Below, one piece after another: positions 1 to 10,800 of a stretch of DNA of 64,000 nt. The first letter of the stretch is position 1. Each line of letters begins with the position of its first letter. Source of the stretch: Methylacidimicrobium fagopyrum (GTDB lineage: Bacteria > Verrucomicrobiota > Verrucomicrobiia > Limisphaerales > UBA11358); contig JAMFSJ010000066.1 in the NCBI GenBank assembly GCA_026225255.1, forward strand, positions 80,781-144,780, written 5' to 3'. The translations under genes were made by a program, and so were the position numbers. Under the pieces are notes generated by a model, which was not told the DNA's origin, made no database searches, and was given only the letters and a program-made list of their open reading frames with translations.

Positions 1-3000
1 AGGAAGCCGCCGAACGGACCTTGCACAAAAAGATTTTGTCCGGCGTGCGGACTTGCGATGCGGGCGCGGAAGGCATTGACGTTCGCCGCGAGATACAGCG
101 ATTTGCCCGCGGGAATCACGGTGCCGGGAACCATCGTGAAGGCGATCGAACCGATGAGATGCCAGCCGGAAACGTCCACGGCGTAATTGTTTGTGTTCAA
201 TAATTGAACATATTGTTCGGCGATATTTCCGCTGGCGGGATGGTAATCCGTCGCGTTGATCAAGACGACGGCGTTGGCCGGTTGCGCGGCGGGAATCGAA
301 CTGCCATTCAGCGTGGCGACAGCGGGATTATAAAGAAAATTACGTCGGCCCGGTAGATAGGTCGTGACTATTTGTTCGGCGGCAGCGGGAAAAATACTCA
401 AGCTGGTAGTGCCCCACGTCGGCCCCCACGCGGCGTAATCGAGCGCGGTGTCGGACGGCGAAATGTTCGTCGGATTCAGCGCGGCTTCGTATTGACGGAT
501 AAGCGGTTCGAGCACTAGCGCATTCGTCGGCGTGCCGTTGGTCATGAGAATTGTATCCATCAACGTGCGCAAGCGGCGCAGATACATTTGCTGAAAATCA
601 CTGCTGGCGAAAAATAAATCGAACAGCGGATTCGCCGGTTTGCTTTGCTGGGACGCATTATAAAAATTCAACACGTTGTTCGTGTAAATCGTGTCGGTGA
701 AATAACCCGCGCTGTCCAGCCAATCGCGACCCCACGTCAAATCCACGTCCCACGGAATGATGGCCCATTCGCCGGTGTTATCGGTGTCGCGATACAGGTA
801 ATAATTTTTGTGACCGAGATCCTGACTACTGCAAATCGCCATGTCGGCGAAGTAACTCGCGGTTTGCGGCAGATCCAAATTGTCGTAGCCGTAAGTGATG
901 CGGGTCGCGAGCGGAATGGTTTCGTTTAAGTTAGTGACTAAGGCATTCAAGTCATCCGTGCCTTCATCCTCGCGCGTTTTCTTCTCGTTGCCGGACGCGC
1001 TGCTGAGGTTGTTATACATCTTATAAAGCGCGCCGTCCGGATCGCGCCCGATGCGGCTCAACCACAAATCATCGCCGTGTTCCACCATGTCTTCAATGCC
1101 CCAGAAAGAACCGTTTTGCTGGACGCGAATGGGAAACGAGAAAAAGCCCGCGCCGCCGGACAACGCCGTCATCGCGTAAGTCAACGTGGTGTGCATCCGC
1201 GATTTGTCGCCGTAATTGCTGAGGAAAATAATTTTATCCTCGCGGTAACCGTTGCTCGCGTAGAGAAATTTATGGTCGCCGGGAAAATCCAGGTTATGAC
1301 TATTCTTCGGCCAACCGACGGAGGACTGGCCGTGCACATAAATGTTCAGGTTGTCATAAAGTTCGTTCAAATAAAACAGCGAGGCGGATGTGCCGGTTTG
1401 CGTATCGGCAGCGTTGGTGTTTTGGACGAAAAGATACGCGACCGGCAAGTGTGATTGGATGGAAGCATCGGCGACGACCGTGCCGTAATATTGTTGCGAA
1501 TCCGTCTGGTTCGCAAAAAACGGCCAGCGCGAAAGGTTGCTCGCGACGTCGGTCGCGGTGACGTAATAGCGAATCATTTGTCCCGCGGTCGCGAGGCCGC
1601 CAGGAATCGTGCCACTCCAATTGCCATTCGTATCCACCGCGCTCATCGGCGTGGCAATTTCGGCATTAAACATGACGCGATAGTGCAGCGTGACATTCGT
1701 GAGGGCATTGAAACCGGGCACGACTTGCGCGCTGACGGCCAGCGCCTGCCCCGGCGTCGGCACGTTCGGCAAATGACTGGCGCCGGACATGATCGGGCCA
1801 AAATCATTCGTGCTCGTGCCGTTGGGCGCGCCCGGCGTCGGGCCGGTAAAATAACGCCAGCCCAGACCGGTGTCCGCGATGCTCTGGCCGACCAATTGCG
1901 CCTGCATCAGAAAATCCGTATTCGTCGCCGCAATGTTCAACGCTTGAATTGCGAGCACATTGTTTCCGGTCTGCAAATAGGTGCGCGCCGCGCTGACATC
2001 GAACGCCGACCATTGCACCGCCAACGTATCCAGATGCCGTTGCGTCGCGGTAGAATTCCACGCGAGCGAACCGGGCGCGTTGGCACTCGCGATTAAATGT
2101 CCGTTCAGATACGCCGCGAAACCGTCGTCGTAGCGCATCAGTAATTGCAGGCTATCGAACGCATTGGTGTTCGCGACCGTGAACGGAATGCGCACGTAAG
2201 CCGTGGCGTTGGAGCCATACATGGGCGTCCGCACGTTGGTGCTGAGGTAATTCGTGTAGCTGACGAAATCGGCATTGGTCGCGAGCAACGCCGTGATTTC
2301 ATTGGTCGCCAGGGCGCGAAACCAAACGGCGACTTCATCAATCTGGCCTTTGAAATAATCGCCGCTGGCATCGAAAACCCCGCCGCCGCCGATGTTGAAA
2401 TTATATTCCGACTCACCGTAATTCGACGTTGAAGCGGACGTGCTGTTGGTGAGTTTTCCGTCGAAATAAACCGACAGTTTGCTGCCCGTGCCCACGGCCA
2501 TGATGTAATGCCATTGGTTGGTTGGAAACGGATACGTGACCGTGACGGAGCCGCCGTTGGGCGTCCAAATTTGAACTTCCGTCGAACTGCTGAACCCAAA
2601 TTCCATCGTGTCGTTTTGGCCGAACAATCCCGCGCGCGCATTTTGCGTGGCGGTCGGGTAAATCCAACCCGCGATCGTGAACGCCGGCAAATCGTCCACC
2701 AATTGATACGGGCCGTTCACATAAGCACTGCTGCCGTCAAACAATGGCGCGTTGTTGGTCGCCTCGAATAAAGGAAATTGCGGCGGGCGCGGTCCGGCTT
2801 GGCCCAGCGTAAAACTGCCCAGGTAACCGCCTTGATCTTGCACCCCGTCCGTGCCTGCATTGGCCGCGGCCGTGCCACTCGTTTCGTTCAATCGCCAATA
2901 CGCGACGGGCTGCGTCGCCAGCAATTTCGCGGCGAAGGTTTCTTCCTGCGGATCAATGATGCCGGTTTCGTAACCGATGCCGTTAAGTCCGTTCGACCAA

Positions 3001-3551
3001 TTAACATCGCTAAAATTCAACTGCGTCCACGTCGCGTCCACTGCGGCATTCGTGGGGATCAAATAATGAATCGCGGCGTTCGTCGCCACGAGCGGCGTGG
3101 AAGTCAATTGCATGCCGATGCCGTAGGAAACGTCGGGAAACTGCGCGGGATATTGCGGCGTGATCTCCGTGGCGACCGAGCCGTCCGGCGCGAATAACGC
3201 CAGATATTCGCCATCGGAACTCAACTTGAAATTGGTGTGCAACGGGGCGCCCGGCGTGACGCGATTTTTGTTGTCCGTAAACACGATCAAAAAACTTTTG
3301 GGCGGCAGATTCGTCGCCGGAAAACGCCATTTGCCCGGATTGCCCGAGCTGTCTGACAACGACCAGTTGAGTAAATTGACATTGGTGCCGGAGGTGTTTT
3401 GGATTTCGATCCAATCCGAATAATCGCCGTCCTCATCCGTGAGTGTGCTGGCATTGCTGGCCATGAATTCGCTGAGGCGGACCTGCGCGCGCGTGGAAAG
3501 GGAAAAAGATAACGCCACCAGCAGCACTGAAACAAAACGCAAAAGCTTCAT
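1..3551 (-). CDS. CotH kinase family secreted protein with lamin-tail and LamG domains (3' end off window)
   Basis: The minus-strand frame is open from ATG 3551 through base 1, about 1183 codons, with no stop in the window, so the C terminus is missing. A Sec signal peptide ends near residue 22 (LSFSLSTRAQ). A lamin-tail-like domain follows (about 23-110, with VRLSEFMASN and DWIEIQN). A LamG/concanavalin-like domain lies at about 240-420 (WIYPTATQ, WHYIMAVG, YFDGKL). Next come a jelly-roll-like segment (YLNGHLIASANAPGS) and a CotH-kinase region at about 700-1010, including ALYKMYNN and WAIIPWDVDLTWGRDW. A second lamin-tail begins near 1110 (QYVQLLNTNN). CotH family members are atypical secretory kinases; a role in surface protein or spore-coat phosphorylation is known elsewhere, but the substrate here is unknown. 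The gene is divergent from the module 1 kinase. Domain calls are confident; function is not. Confidence 0.88.
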   Translation of the reverse strand, partial: MKLLRFVSVLLVALSFSLSTRAQVRLSEFMASNASTLTDEDGDYSDWIEIQNTSGTNVNLLNWSLSDSSGNPGKWRFPATNLPPKSFLIVFTDNKNRVTPGAPLHTNFKLSSDGEYLALFAPDGSVATEITPQYPAQFPDVSYGIGMQLTSTPLVATNAAIHYLIPTNAAVDATWTQLNFSDVNWSNGLNGIGYETGIIDPQEETFAAKLLATQPVAYWRLNETSGTAAANAGTDGVQDQGGYLGSFTLGQAGPRPPQFPLFEATNNAPLFDGSSAYVNGPYQLVDDLPAFTIAGWIYPTATQNARAGLFGQNDTMEFGFSSSTEVQIWTPNGGSVTVTYPFPTNQWHYIMAVGTGSKLSVYFDGKLTNSTSASTSNYGESEYNFNIGGGGVFDASGDYFKGQIDEVAVWFRALATNEITALLATNADFVSYTNYLSTNVRTPMYGSNATAYVRIPFTVANTNAFDSLQLLMRYDDGFAAYLNGHLIASANAPGSLAWNSTATQRHLDTLAVQWSAFDVSAARTYLQTGNNVLAIQALNIAATNTDFLMQAQLVGQSIADTGLGWRYFTGPTPGAPNGTSTNDFGPIMSGASHLPNVPTPGQALAVSAQVVPGFNALTNVTLHYRVMFNAEIATPMSAVDTNGNWSGTIPGGLATAGQMIRYYVTATDVASNLSRWPFFANQTDSQQYYGTVVADASIQSHLPVAYLFVQNTNAADTQTGTSASLFYLNELYDNLNIYVHGQSSVGWPKNSHNLDFPGDHKFLYASNGYREDKIIFLSNYGDKSRMHTTLTYAMTALSGGAGFFSFPIRVQQNGSFWGIEDMVEHGDDLWLSRIGRDPDGALYKMYNNLSSASGNEKKTREDEGTDDLNALVTNLNETIPLATRITYGYDNLDLPQTASYFADMAICSSQDLGHKNYYLYRDTDNTGEWAIIPWDVDLTWGRDWLDSAGYFTDTIYTNNVLNFYNASQQSKPANPLFDLFFASSDFQQMYLRRLRTLMDTILMTNGTPTNALVLEPLIRQYEAALNPTNISPSDTALDYAAWGPTWGTTSLSIFPAAAEQIVTTYLPGRRNFLYNPAVATLNGSSIPAAQPANAVVLINATDYHPASGNIAEQYVQLLNTNNYAVDVSGWHLIGSIAFTMVPGTVIPAGKSLYLAANVNAFRARIASPHAGQNLFVQGPFGGF

Positions 3552-3613
3552 AATAAGGGAGTGACCGCTGCATTCTTCCAGACTTTTGCCAGATGACAAC
3601 CCCCACAAACGGG

Positions 3614-3646
3614 TAGGCGAGAGATCAAATCAGTCACTCTCGCCTA
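3614..3646. repeat. Inverted repeat in divergent promoter region
   Basis: TAGGCGAGAG and its exact reverse complement CTCTCGCCTA flank a 13-base loop. It lies between the divergent CotH gene (starting 3551, minus) and the sensor kinase gene (starting near 3803, plus), so it cannot be a simple terminator of either. An operator or transcript hairpin is possible. The rest of 3552-3802 shows no gene. Confidence 0.55.
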
Positions 3647-3681
3647 GCTGGGCTTAAATTTTATAAACTGCGGGTGAAAGG

Positions 3682-3710
3682 TTGTTTTCCCTAGTCAGGC
3701 TTGATATATC
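3682..3710 (+). promoter_or_regulatory. Possible promoter of module 1 kinase
   Basis: TTGTTT, 17 bases, then TATATC resembles a sigma-70 promoter (3/6 and 4/6 matches). It sits about 90 bases before the kinase start and just after the 3614-3646 inverted repeat. The match is weak, and sigma-70 consensus use in this phylum is assumed. Confidence 0.25.
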
Positions 3711-3802
3711 TCCGGCATCAACCCTTTGGCAATCGCAGGCTCATCTTGGACTTCAGATATTAGTCGGGGAAATTTTATTTTCTCTGGCCGATCATTCCGG
3801 CG

Positions 3803-6800
3803 TTGGTTTTTTTTGCGGGGTTCGTCGTGGGCTGGTTTTTTTTCGCGCCGCCGCCGGTTTTTGCTGAAGCGCTTCTAGCGGAAGCTAATTCGAATTTACT
3901 TTCCATCGCTGAACTCCAGAAATCGTTCCACGGCGAAAGCTGGACGGTGCAATCGTTTCGGCTGGAAGGCGTGGTTTGCGCGGTGGTGCCGCAACGTCAG
4001 CAGGTGGTGTTGCAGGATGCTTCGGGCGCGGTGTTAATGGAATTGCCGTCGATCGATCCCGCGTTGACGGCGGGCGATGTAGTGACGGTGGTCGGACAGC
4101 ATTGTTCGTTAAATCGCGATCGTTACGGCATCCGCGTCGGCACGGCCCCGGTGGTGGATGACGATGGCACGCATGCGGTGCTGGAGCGCTCGGGTAAAGT
4201 TTTTCTGGACGCCGGCAGCCAGCCGATTCGCGCCGAGTGGTTCAATGGCAAGGGCGAGATTGCGTTCCGCGTGGAATACGCCGGGCCAGCGCTGCCGCGT
4301 CAAATGATTCCGGCGGGTAAGTTGTGGCATTCGTCCGCGACCGGAACGAATCAAGCGAAGCGTTTGCCGGGGCTGCATTATTTAGCTTACGAAGGGAATG
4401 ATTGGTTTGGGTTGCCGGATTTTTCGCAACTGCAACCCGTGGCGTCCGGCGTGGCGACTAATTTCAGCGTGGATTACCGGACGCGTCCGGAGCAGTGTGC
4501 GTTGACGTTCGATGGGCTTATTCAGATCCCGCAGCCGGGGCTTTATACTTTTTACCTGGCGTCGGATGATGGTGGGCGATTGTTTGTGGGCGATGCAGCG
4601 GCGCAGTGCCAATTGACTTTGTTGGGACGCAAAGCCACGCCGCAAATTATCAACTTGGAACCCGCCGCCCCCAAAGTCAGCGCGGGTCAATGGACGGCTT
4701 TGGAAGGCAATATTATTTTTGCCGGCCAGAATGACATCGGGACGGAATTGGAAATCGTGGCGGGCGCGCAAATCGTGCAGGCCACGGTCATCGGCGGTTC
4801 GTCCGCGTTGGGCGTCCAGTTGATGCACCAAGCCGTCCGCGTGGCGGGCGTGGGCGAAATTTCATCCTCCATGGAGCAGCGGTTGACGATGCGGCTGGTG
4901 ATTCCCGGCGTAAATCAAATTCAAATCCTGCCCCCGGCGGCGGAAGCGGGCGCGTCGGTTTTTTGGGAAACAACTTTAACGACGGTGTGGCAGATTCAAC
5001 GGCTGGAACCGGCGCAGGCGATGAAGAAAATTCCGGTGCGGATCACGGGCACCATTATTCAGGTTTCGCCGTTGACGCTGGTGTTGGAGGATGCGACCGG
5101 GGGCGTGTTTGTGCATTACAGCGCCGGCGATTGGGCGGGTCAGCCGCAAATCGGCGATGTTTGGCAATTGGAAGGCACGACCGATCCGGGCGATTTTTCG
5201 CCGGTGGTCTTGGCGTCGTCGGGGAAATTTTTAGGCGTCACCACGTTGCCGGAACCGATTCGCCCGACGTGGGACCAATTGATCAACGGCAGTTTGGACG
5301 CGCAGTATGTTGAAATCCATGGCGTCGTCGTCGCCGTGAATGGGGAAGAAATGGTGCTGCTGACACCGGATGGAAAAATCAAGGTCGAGGTGGATGAAAT
5401 GCGCCGTTTTTATCGGGGCGGACAGGACGCTTTTATCAATCTCTACGGTAATATGCAGCCGGACGACGTCGCCAAATCCTATCTGGGCAGCGTGGTGCGC
5501 ATCCGCGGTTGCGTGGCGGCGGTGCGGAATCAGGATACGCGCCAGATCCGCGCCGGGGAAATTCGCCTGACCGCCGCCGTGGTCAGCGTGGAACAGCCGC
5601 GGCCCGCGGATCCGTTTGCCTCGCCCGTGCGCATCGCGGCGGACTTGTTGCTGTTCGATCCCCGCGCCAGCACCTTGCAACGGACCAAAGTCACCGGGCA
5701 AATTATTTACGCGCGGCCCAACGAATATCTGATCCAGAACGGGTCGGCCGGATTTCGCGCACGAACCGAAGCGGGCCCGGAATTGGCCGTGGGCGACGTG
5801 GTTGAAGCGGAGGGTTTTCCGCAATTGGGCGGACCCTCGCCGGTGCTGTTGGCGGCGCAATTGCGTTCCAACGGCGCGCGACCGTTGCCGCCGCCAAAAC
5901 GGATTTTTGGAGCGGAACTTTTGGATCGTCAACGGGATGCCACGCGGGTGGAAATCGAAGCGACTTTGTTGAGCGTCACGATCCAACAGCGGGAACGCAG
6001 CTTGGAATTGCAGGCGGGGCCGACGCATTTTTTAGCGCGGCTGTATTCGCCGCACGGCGGTTGGAGTGAACTTTTGCCCGGCAGCCGGTTGCGGTTGACG
6101 GGGGTTTATTCCAGCGCCCAAGTGGATCACGGCGACAGCGACCCCTTTGAGTTACTGTTAAATCGTCCGGACAGCATCGTGGTTTTGCAACAGCCCTCGT
6201 GGTGGACGATCGAGCATGCCATCGCGGTTATTTCCTTGCTGGCGGCCGGCTTGAGTCTGGCGTTGATCTGGGTGACGTTGCTGCACCGGAAAGTGGAAGC
6301 CCGCACCACGCAACTCAAACAAGAAATTGAAGGCCGTCAGCTCGCGGAACAACGGCGGGCGGTCGAAAAAGAACGCGCTCGCGTGGCGCAGGATTTGCAC
6401 GATGAACTCGGCGCGGGTTTGACGGAGGTGAGCATTTTGGGCTCGCTCGCCAACACGGACGCCGTGCCGGCGGCGACGAAGGCGGGTTACCTCGAACAGC
6501 TCACGCACGTCGCCCGCACGCTGGTCGCGTCGTTGGATGAAATTGTTTGGGCGGTGAATCCGCATTACGATTCCGCGCCGTCGCTGGCGAGTTATTATTC
6601 GCTCTTTGCGCAGCGGTTTTTGAATCTGGCGGGCATCGCCTGCCGGTTGCAAATCGCGAACGACATCCCGGAATATCCGTTGGATGCGAAAGTGCGCCAC
6701 GGAGTTTTTTGCGCGTTCAAGGAGGCGTTGAATAATGTCATCCGCCATTCCGGCGCGACGGAAGTTCAGCTCGCCATCAAGGTCGTGGAAAATCAATTAA

Positions 6801-6976
6801 TCATTTCCGTCGTTGATAACGGACGGGGATTTGAGTCCATTGACGCGGCACCGGGAAAAGACGGCTTGACGGGTCTGGGCAAACGTTTGCACGAACTGGG
6901 CGGCGATTGCCAGATCACCAGCCAATCTGGTCAGGGCACGAAGGTCGAATTCTCCCTCCCGCTCAACCCAATTTAA
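3803..6976 (+). CDS. HPK7-type sensor histidine kinase with OB-fold-like repeats and PA14 domain
   Basis: A membrane sensor kinase of 1057 residues. An N-terminal hydrophobic segment reaches about residue 21. Extracytoplasmic OB-fold-like beta modules follow (for example FRLEGVVCAV and VRITGTIIQV, each with a GDVV or GDVW turn). A PA14-like carbohydrate-binding module lies around 195-275 (GLYTFYLASDDGGRLFVGD). There is one transmembrane helix at about 804-826. The cytoplasmic HisKA_3 dimerisation box has the phosphoacceptor His866 (AQDLHDELGAG), and the HATPase has N-box EALNNVIRHS and G-box DNGRGF. The regulator gene starts 1 base after its stop, so they form one operon. The start is doubtful: the best in-frame codon is TTG 3803, there is no ATG before the stop at 3761, and an eight-T run nearby could hide a frame error. 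A glycan ligand is inferred from PA14. Confidence 0.85.
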   Translation: MVFFAGFVVGWFFFAPPPVFAEALLAEANSNLLSIAELQKSFHGESWTVQSFRLEGVVCAVVPQRQQVVLQDASGAVLMELPSIDPALTAGDVVTVVGQHCSLNRDRYGIRVGTAPVVDDDGTHAVLERSGKVFLDAGSQPIRAEWFNGKGEIAFRVEYAGPALPRQMIPAGKLWHSSATGTNQAKRLPGLHYLAYEGNDWFGLPDFSQLQPVASGVATNFSVDYRTRPEQCALTFDGLIQIPQPGLYTFYLASDDGGRLFVGDAAAQCQLTLLGRKATPQIINLEPAAPKVSAGQWTALEGNIIFAGQNDIGTELEIVAGAQIVQATVIGGSSALGVQLMHQAVRVAGVGEISSSMEQRLTMRLVIPGVNQIQILPPAAEAGASVFWETTLTTVWQIQRLEPAQAMKKIPVRITGTIIQVSPLTLVLEDATGGVFVHYSAGDWAGQPQIGDVWQLEGTTDPGDFSPVVLASSGKFLGVTTLPEPIRPTWDQLINGSLDAQYVEIHGVVVAVNGEEMVLLTPDGKIKVEVDEMRRFYRGGQDAFINLYGNMQPDDVAKSYLGSVVRIRGCVAAVRNQDTRQIRAGEIRLTAAVVSVEQPRPADPFASPVRIAADLLLFDPRASTLQRTKVTGQIIYARPNEYLIQNGSAGFRARTEAGPELAVGDVVEAEGFPQLGGPSPVLLAAQLRSNGARPLPPPKRIFGAELLDRQRDATRVEIEATLLSVTIQQRERSLELQAGPTHFLARLYSPHGGWSELLPGSRLRLTGVYSSAQVDHGDSDPFELLLNRPDSIVVLQQPSWWTIEHAIAVISLLAAGLSLALIWVTLLHRKVEARTTQLKQEIEGRQLAEQRRAVEKERARVAQDLHDELGAGLTEVSILGSLANTDAVPAATKAGYLEQLTHVARTLVASLDEIVWAVNPHYDSAPSLASYYSLFAQRFLNLAGIACRLQIANDIPEYPLDAKVRHGVFCAFKEALNNVIRHSGATEVQLAIKVVENQLIISVVDNGRGFESIDAAPGKDGLTGLGKRLHELGGDCQITSQSGQGTKVEFSLPLNPI

Positions 6977-6977
6977 C

Positions 6978-7604
6978 ATGGTCAAAATTGCGATTGTCGA
7001 AGATAACAAAACTACCCGCGAAGGACTGGCTACCATTGTCGGTCTTTCACCGGACTATAAATGCGTCTGCGTCTGTGAAACGGCGGAGGAAGCGTTGTTG
7101 CAAATTCCTAAACATCAGCCAGATGTGATCTTGATGGACATCCAATTGCCGAATATGTCGGGGGTGGAATGTGTCGCCTTGATCAAGGAACGATTGCCGG
7201 CGGCGCAAGTCATCATGGTCACGGTCTATGAAGATCCGGACCGGATTTTTCGCGCGCTGAGCGCCGGTGCTTCGGGCTATCTGCTCAAACGCGCCACGCC
7301 GGAACAGGTGTTGAACGCCATCCGCGATGTGCAATCCGGTGGCGTGCCGATGAGCGCCGAGATCGCGCGCAAAGTCATCGCCCATTTTCAAACGCAAGCC
7401 ACGGCCGCAGCGGATGTGGAAAAACTTTCCCCGCGCGAACGTGAAGTCCTGGACCTCGTCGTGCACGGTTTTTCCAACAAAGAAATTGCCGAACGTTTGA
7501 GCGTGAGTGTTGAAGCTATCCGTTGGCATCTAAAGCATATTTACCACAAGCTGCACGTTCATTCGCGCACCGAAGCCGCGTTGAAATTTCGTCCCCGGGC
7601 CTGA
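6978..7604 (+). CDS. NarL/FixJ-family response regulator
   Basis: 208 residues. The N-terminal receiver domain has an acidic pocket (VEDN) and phospho-acceptor Asp54 (DVILMDIQLP). The C-terminal LuxR-type helix-turn-helix at about 140-200 has LSPREREVLDLV and NKEIAERLSVS. It is the cognate partner of the kinase immediately upstream (1-base spacing) and presumably activates the secreted-protein genes that follow on the same strand. The two-component pairing is secure from sequence and context. The regulon is inferred. Confidence 0.93.
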   Translation: MVKIAIVEDNKTTREGLATIVGLSPDYKCVCVCETAEEALLQIPKHQPDVILMDIQLPNMSGVECVALIKERLPAAQVIMVTVYEDPDRIFRALSAGASGYLLKRATPEQVLNAIRDVQSGGVPMSAEIARKVIAHFQTQATAAADVEKLSPREREVLDLVVHGFSNKEIAERLSVSVEAIRWHLKHIYHKLHVHSRTEAALKFRPRA

Positions 7605-7688
7605 TGCCACGCGAGCCGTTGCGTCCGCGTAGTTTTCATTACCTGCCAGAACTACTCACTTGGGGAGCTAGGAGAGATTCTCCATAAA

Positions 7689-7707
7689 GGTATGCTCCTC
7701 GCATACC
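7689..7707. promoter_or_regulatory. Palindrome upstream of giant exoprotein gene
   Basis: GGTATGC-TCCTC-GCATACC has perfect 7-bp arms and a 5-base loop. It lies about 85 bases after the regulator stop and 150 bases before the exoprotein start. It could be a regulator site or a weak terminator; no T-run follows. Nothing else is recognisable in 7605-7857. Confidence 0.4.
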
Positions 7708-7857
7708 CATGGATAATCAGATCGAGCCAGAATCGTCGTCTGCTTTAGCTGGTCGTGTCATTTGTTGTCATTATGAACGGCTCGTGACCCGTTTCGATCC
7801 ATCCATTTGGTTTTAATCCTGAACCTCAATCCGACCCTAATCAAAAAACAACCCAAC

Positions 7858-10800
7858 ATGAAATCAACTAACCAACGCACTGTTTCGTGGCGCACGCTGC
7901 TTGTGCTATCGATGTTATTCACTTTGACCGCGTTCGGTCAGACTCCCGGTGTCATCGGCATCAAGTTCGGCTTCACGGGCACTTATTCCACGGCGGATGT
8001 TCCTTTCCCGACGGACTCGACCGGCGTGGTGCCGATGACGAACTGGAATAATCTGCAAGCGACCACCGTTGCTTCCATCACCGCCACGACTTGGAATATC
8101 GCCCAAGACAGTGCCGGCAATGCCCTGAATGGTATTACGTTGCAGGCGGCGGGCGTTAATGATGGGTGGCATACCGGCGGCACGGAATGTGCGGCCGGCC
8201 GGTTGTTGTATAACTATTGGAAGTTTAATAACAATAACTCATTGGTGGATGGCGGCGGCAAACATTACGTCACGTTTACCATCACCAATCTGGTATCTAG
8301 CATTTATGATGTGTATGTCTATATCAACGATAACAACGGCAATTACTGGGGTAATGCGCAGGCTAACTCGGTGATTGCGATCGGTAATAACGTAGACGGC
8401 GGTGGACAAAATGGTTTTAACGGTGCCTCGACCGATCCCTGTAGTCTGACCACCCCCTTTCATACCGCCACGGGTTACGGCAACAATGTCAACTATGTGA
8501 AGATTCCCGCTGTGGTAACGACTTCCGGTGGGGTCATTGTGGTGACTGTGGTTTCGCATGGCGGTAATGATATGGCTGTTGCCGGTATCCAACTCGTGCC
8601 GCCGCCGACGGTGGCCATCGCTACCTCGCCGGCCAGTGAAACGGTGATGACGAACGGCATTGGTAGTTTTAGCGTAACGCTCAACGGCGGGGCGGCCCCG
8701 TTCGTATATCAGTGGTATCACGTCAGCGGTGGGGTGACGAATCCGATCACTGACGGCAGCGGAGTTGGCGCGACTTATCTCACGCCGGCGGTGACCTCCG
8801 CGATGAGTGGTGATGGCTATTATGTCAAGGTGTCGGATGCATTGAACACGACAGCGACCAGTTCAACCGCTACTTTGACCGTGGTGGCCACGACGGCGAG
8901 TGTGGTGAGTGTCAAGTTTTTGCCGAGTGATGCGCTGGGCACCGGGCCGGTTTTGGCGAGCACCGATTTGACCGGACTTTACGCTTCCTCAAACTGGAAT
9001 ACGATCGCGGTCACTGTCGATGGCTCCACGCAAAATTTCATCGCCTTGAAAGATACCCGCGGCTATGGCAGCCCGATTCAAGTCACGACATTGGGGACTT
9101 CCGATGGCTGGTATATTAATAGTCCTACGACGGATAATGCCCCGATCACCAAGTTATTAAACACGTTTGTCAAAGGCAGAAAGCCGGCCGTAGTGGGCAA
9201 TCCCACCGCGCTCGGAACCGGTGTGATGCAGTTTGTCATCAATAACCTGAATAACTCCCAGACTTATAATGCCTATCTCTACTTGCTCGACAACAGCACC
9301 GGCAATCTGCCGGATATAGACGGTGGCAACGGTGTCACCAATTACGCGGGTAACTTGCTCGGTAATGTCAATCAGGGAAGTAACTATCTTATTTCGGTAA
9401 ATCAAAATCCAACCGGTCCGCGTGACAGCGGCAATTATGTCCATCTTACGGGACTGACGCCGACGGCCGGAGCCATCACGATTACCGTGGCGTGGAATAC
9501 TAATTCCACCGGCGACGGCATTGGCGTCAGTGGTTTACAAGTCGTTCAGTCGAGCATCGATTTGTCTCCCGTAAGTATCATCGTCCAACCCGCCACGCAG
9601 CGAGTGGTGACGAATACGCCGGCAACCTTCAGCGTTTCGGCGGCGGGCAGTCCGATCAACTATCAATGGTATAAAATTGTCGGCAACACCACGAACGCCC
9701 TCGTCAATGCTACCAATTACACTTACACCGTAGCTTCCGTGCAAGATAGTGACACGGGCAGTAAATACTTTGTCGTGGTTAGTAACCAATTAAACCAATT
9801 GGTCAGTCAAGCCGCCATGTTGACGGCGGGACATGTGATCTCGCCGGTCATCGGATTTTTGGAGAACGATCAATTTAACACGGGAGCTTGGGGGTCTGAC
9901 GCGGCCGCGTTCGCCCAGATTTTTCCAGGATCACCTTGGCTGGCCAACAATACGCCAACAAAAGTTCAATACTTACAAACCTTTGACGACCACCAAGACT
10001 TGGTCGGCAATTCGTCGGAACGTATCTACGGCTACTTCATGCCGCCGGTAACGGGTAACTATATCTTCTATGTCGCCTCGGACGATTCGGCCGCGCTTTG
10101 GTTGAGCACGGATAATACCCCGGCGAATGTTTACGAGATCGCGCAAGTTCAAAGCTGGATGTATCACAATGATTGGACGATGTCGCAGACCTGTGGTGAA
10201 ACGCCCTTTGGCGGCGGTGGCGAATTTCGTTCGGATCAGTTTGAATTGGGTGGTGGTCAGAATAATGCGCAGCAAGCCAGTTCCGTTAATGGCGGATCAT
10301 GGAGTTACTGGCCCGGTTTGAATCCTGACGGCAGCATTACGCTAACCGCTGGCACGCCTTATTATATTGAATTAGATCATTGGCAGGGCAACGGCGGCCA
10401 GGCAGCTTCCGTGACCTATAAGTTGGCCAGCCAGCCGGATCCGGCGTATCAATCCGCGCCCTTGCTCGCCTATGATAACATCGCGGCCGTGCAGGCAGTC
10501 GATGGCGATATGATTGTCATCACCAACCAGCCCGTAGATGCTACGGCGTTGGAAGGTCTTTCGACGACCTTCTCGGTGACCGCCGGTTCCTATGTCGCCG
10601 GCCTGAATAATGCCGCGGCACCGCCCATTGAATACCAATGGTTCATGATCAGTGGCGGCGTGACGAATATGATCGCCGGTGCCAACAGCTTGACTTACAC
10701 GACCGTGCCGGAAGTGCTGGCGAACAGTGGTCAAAAATTCTTCTGCCAACTGACCACGATTGCCTTCCAAACGAATAGCAGCGCCGCCATGTTGACCGTG

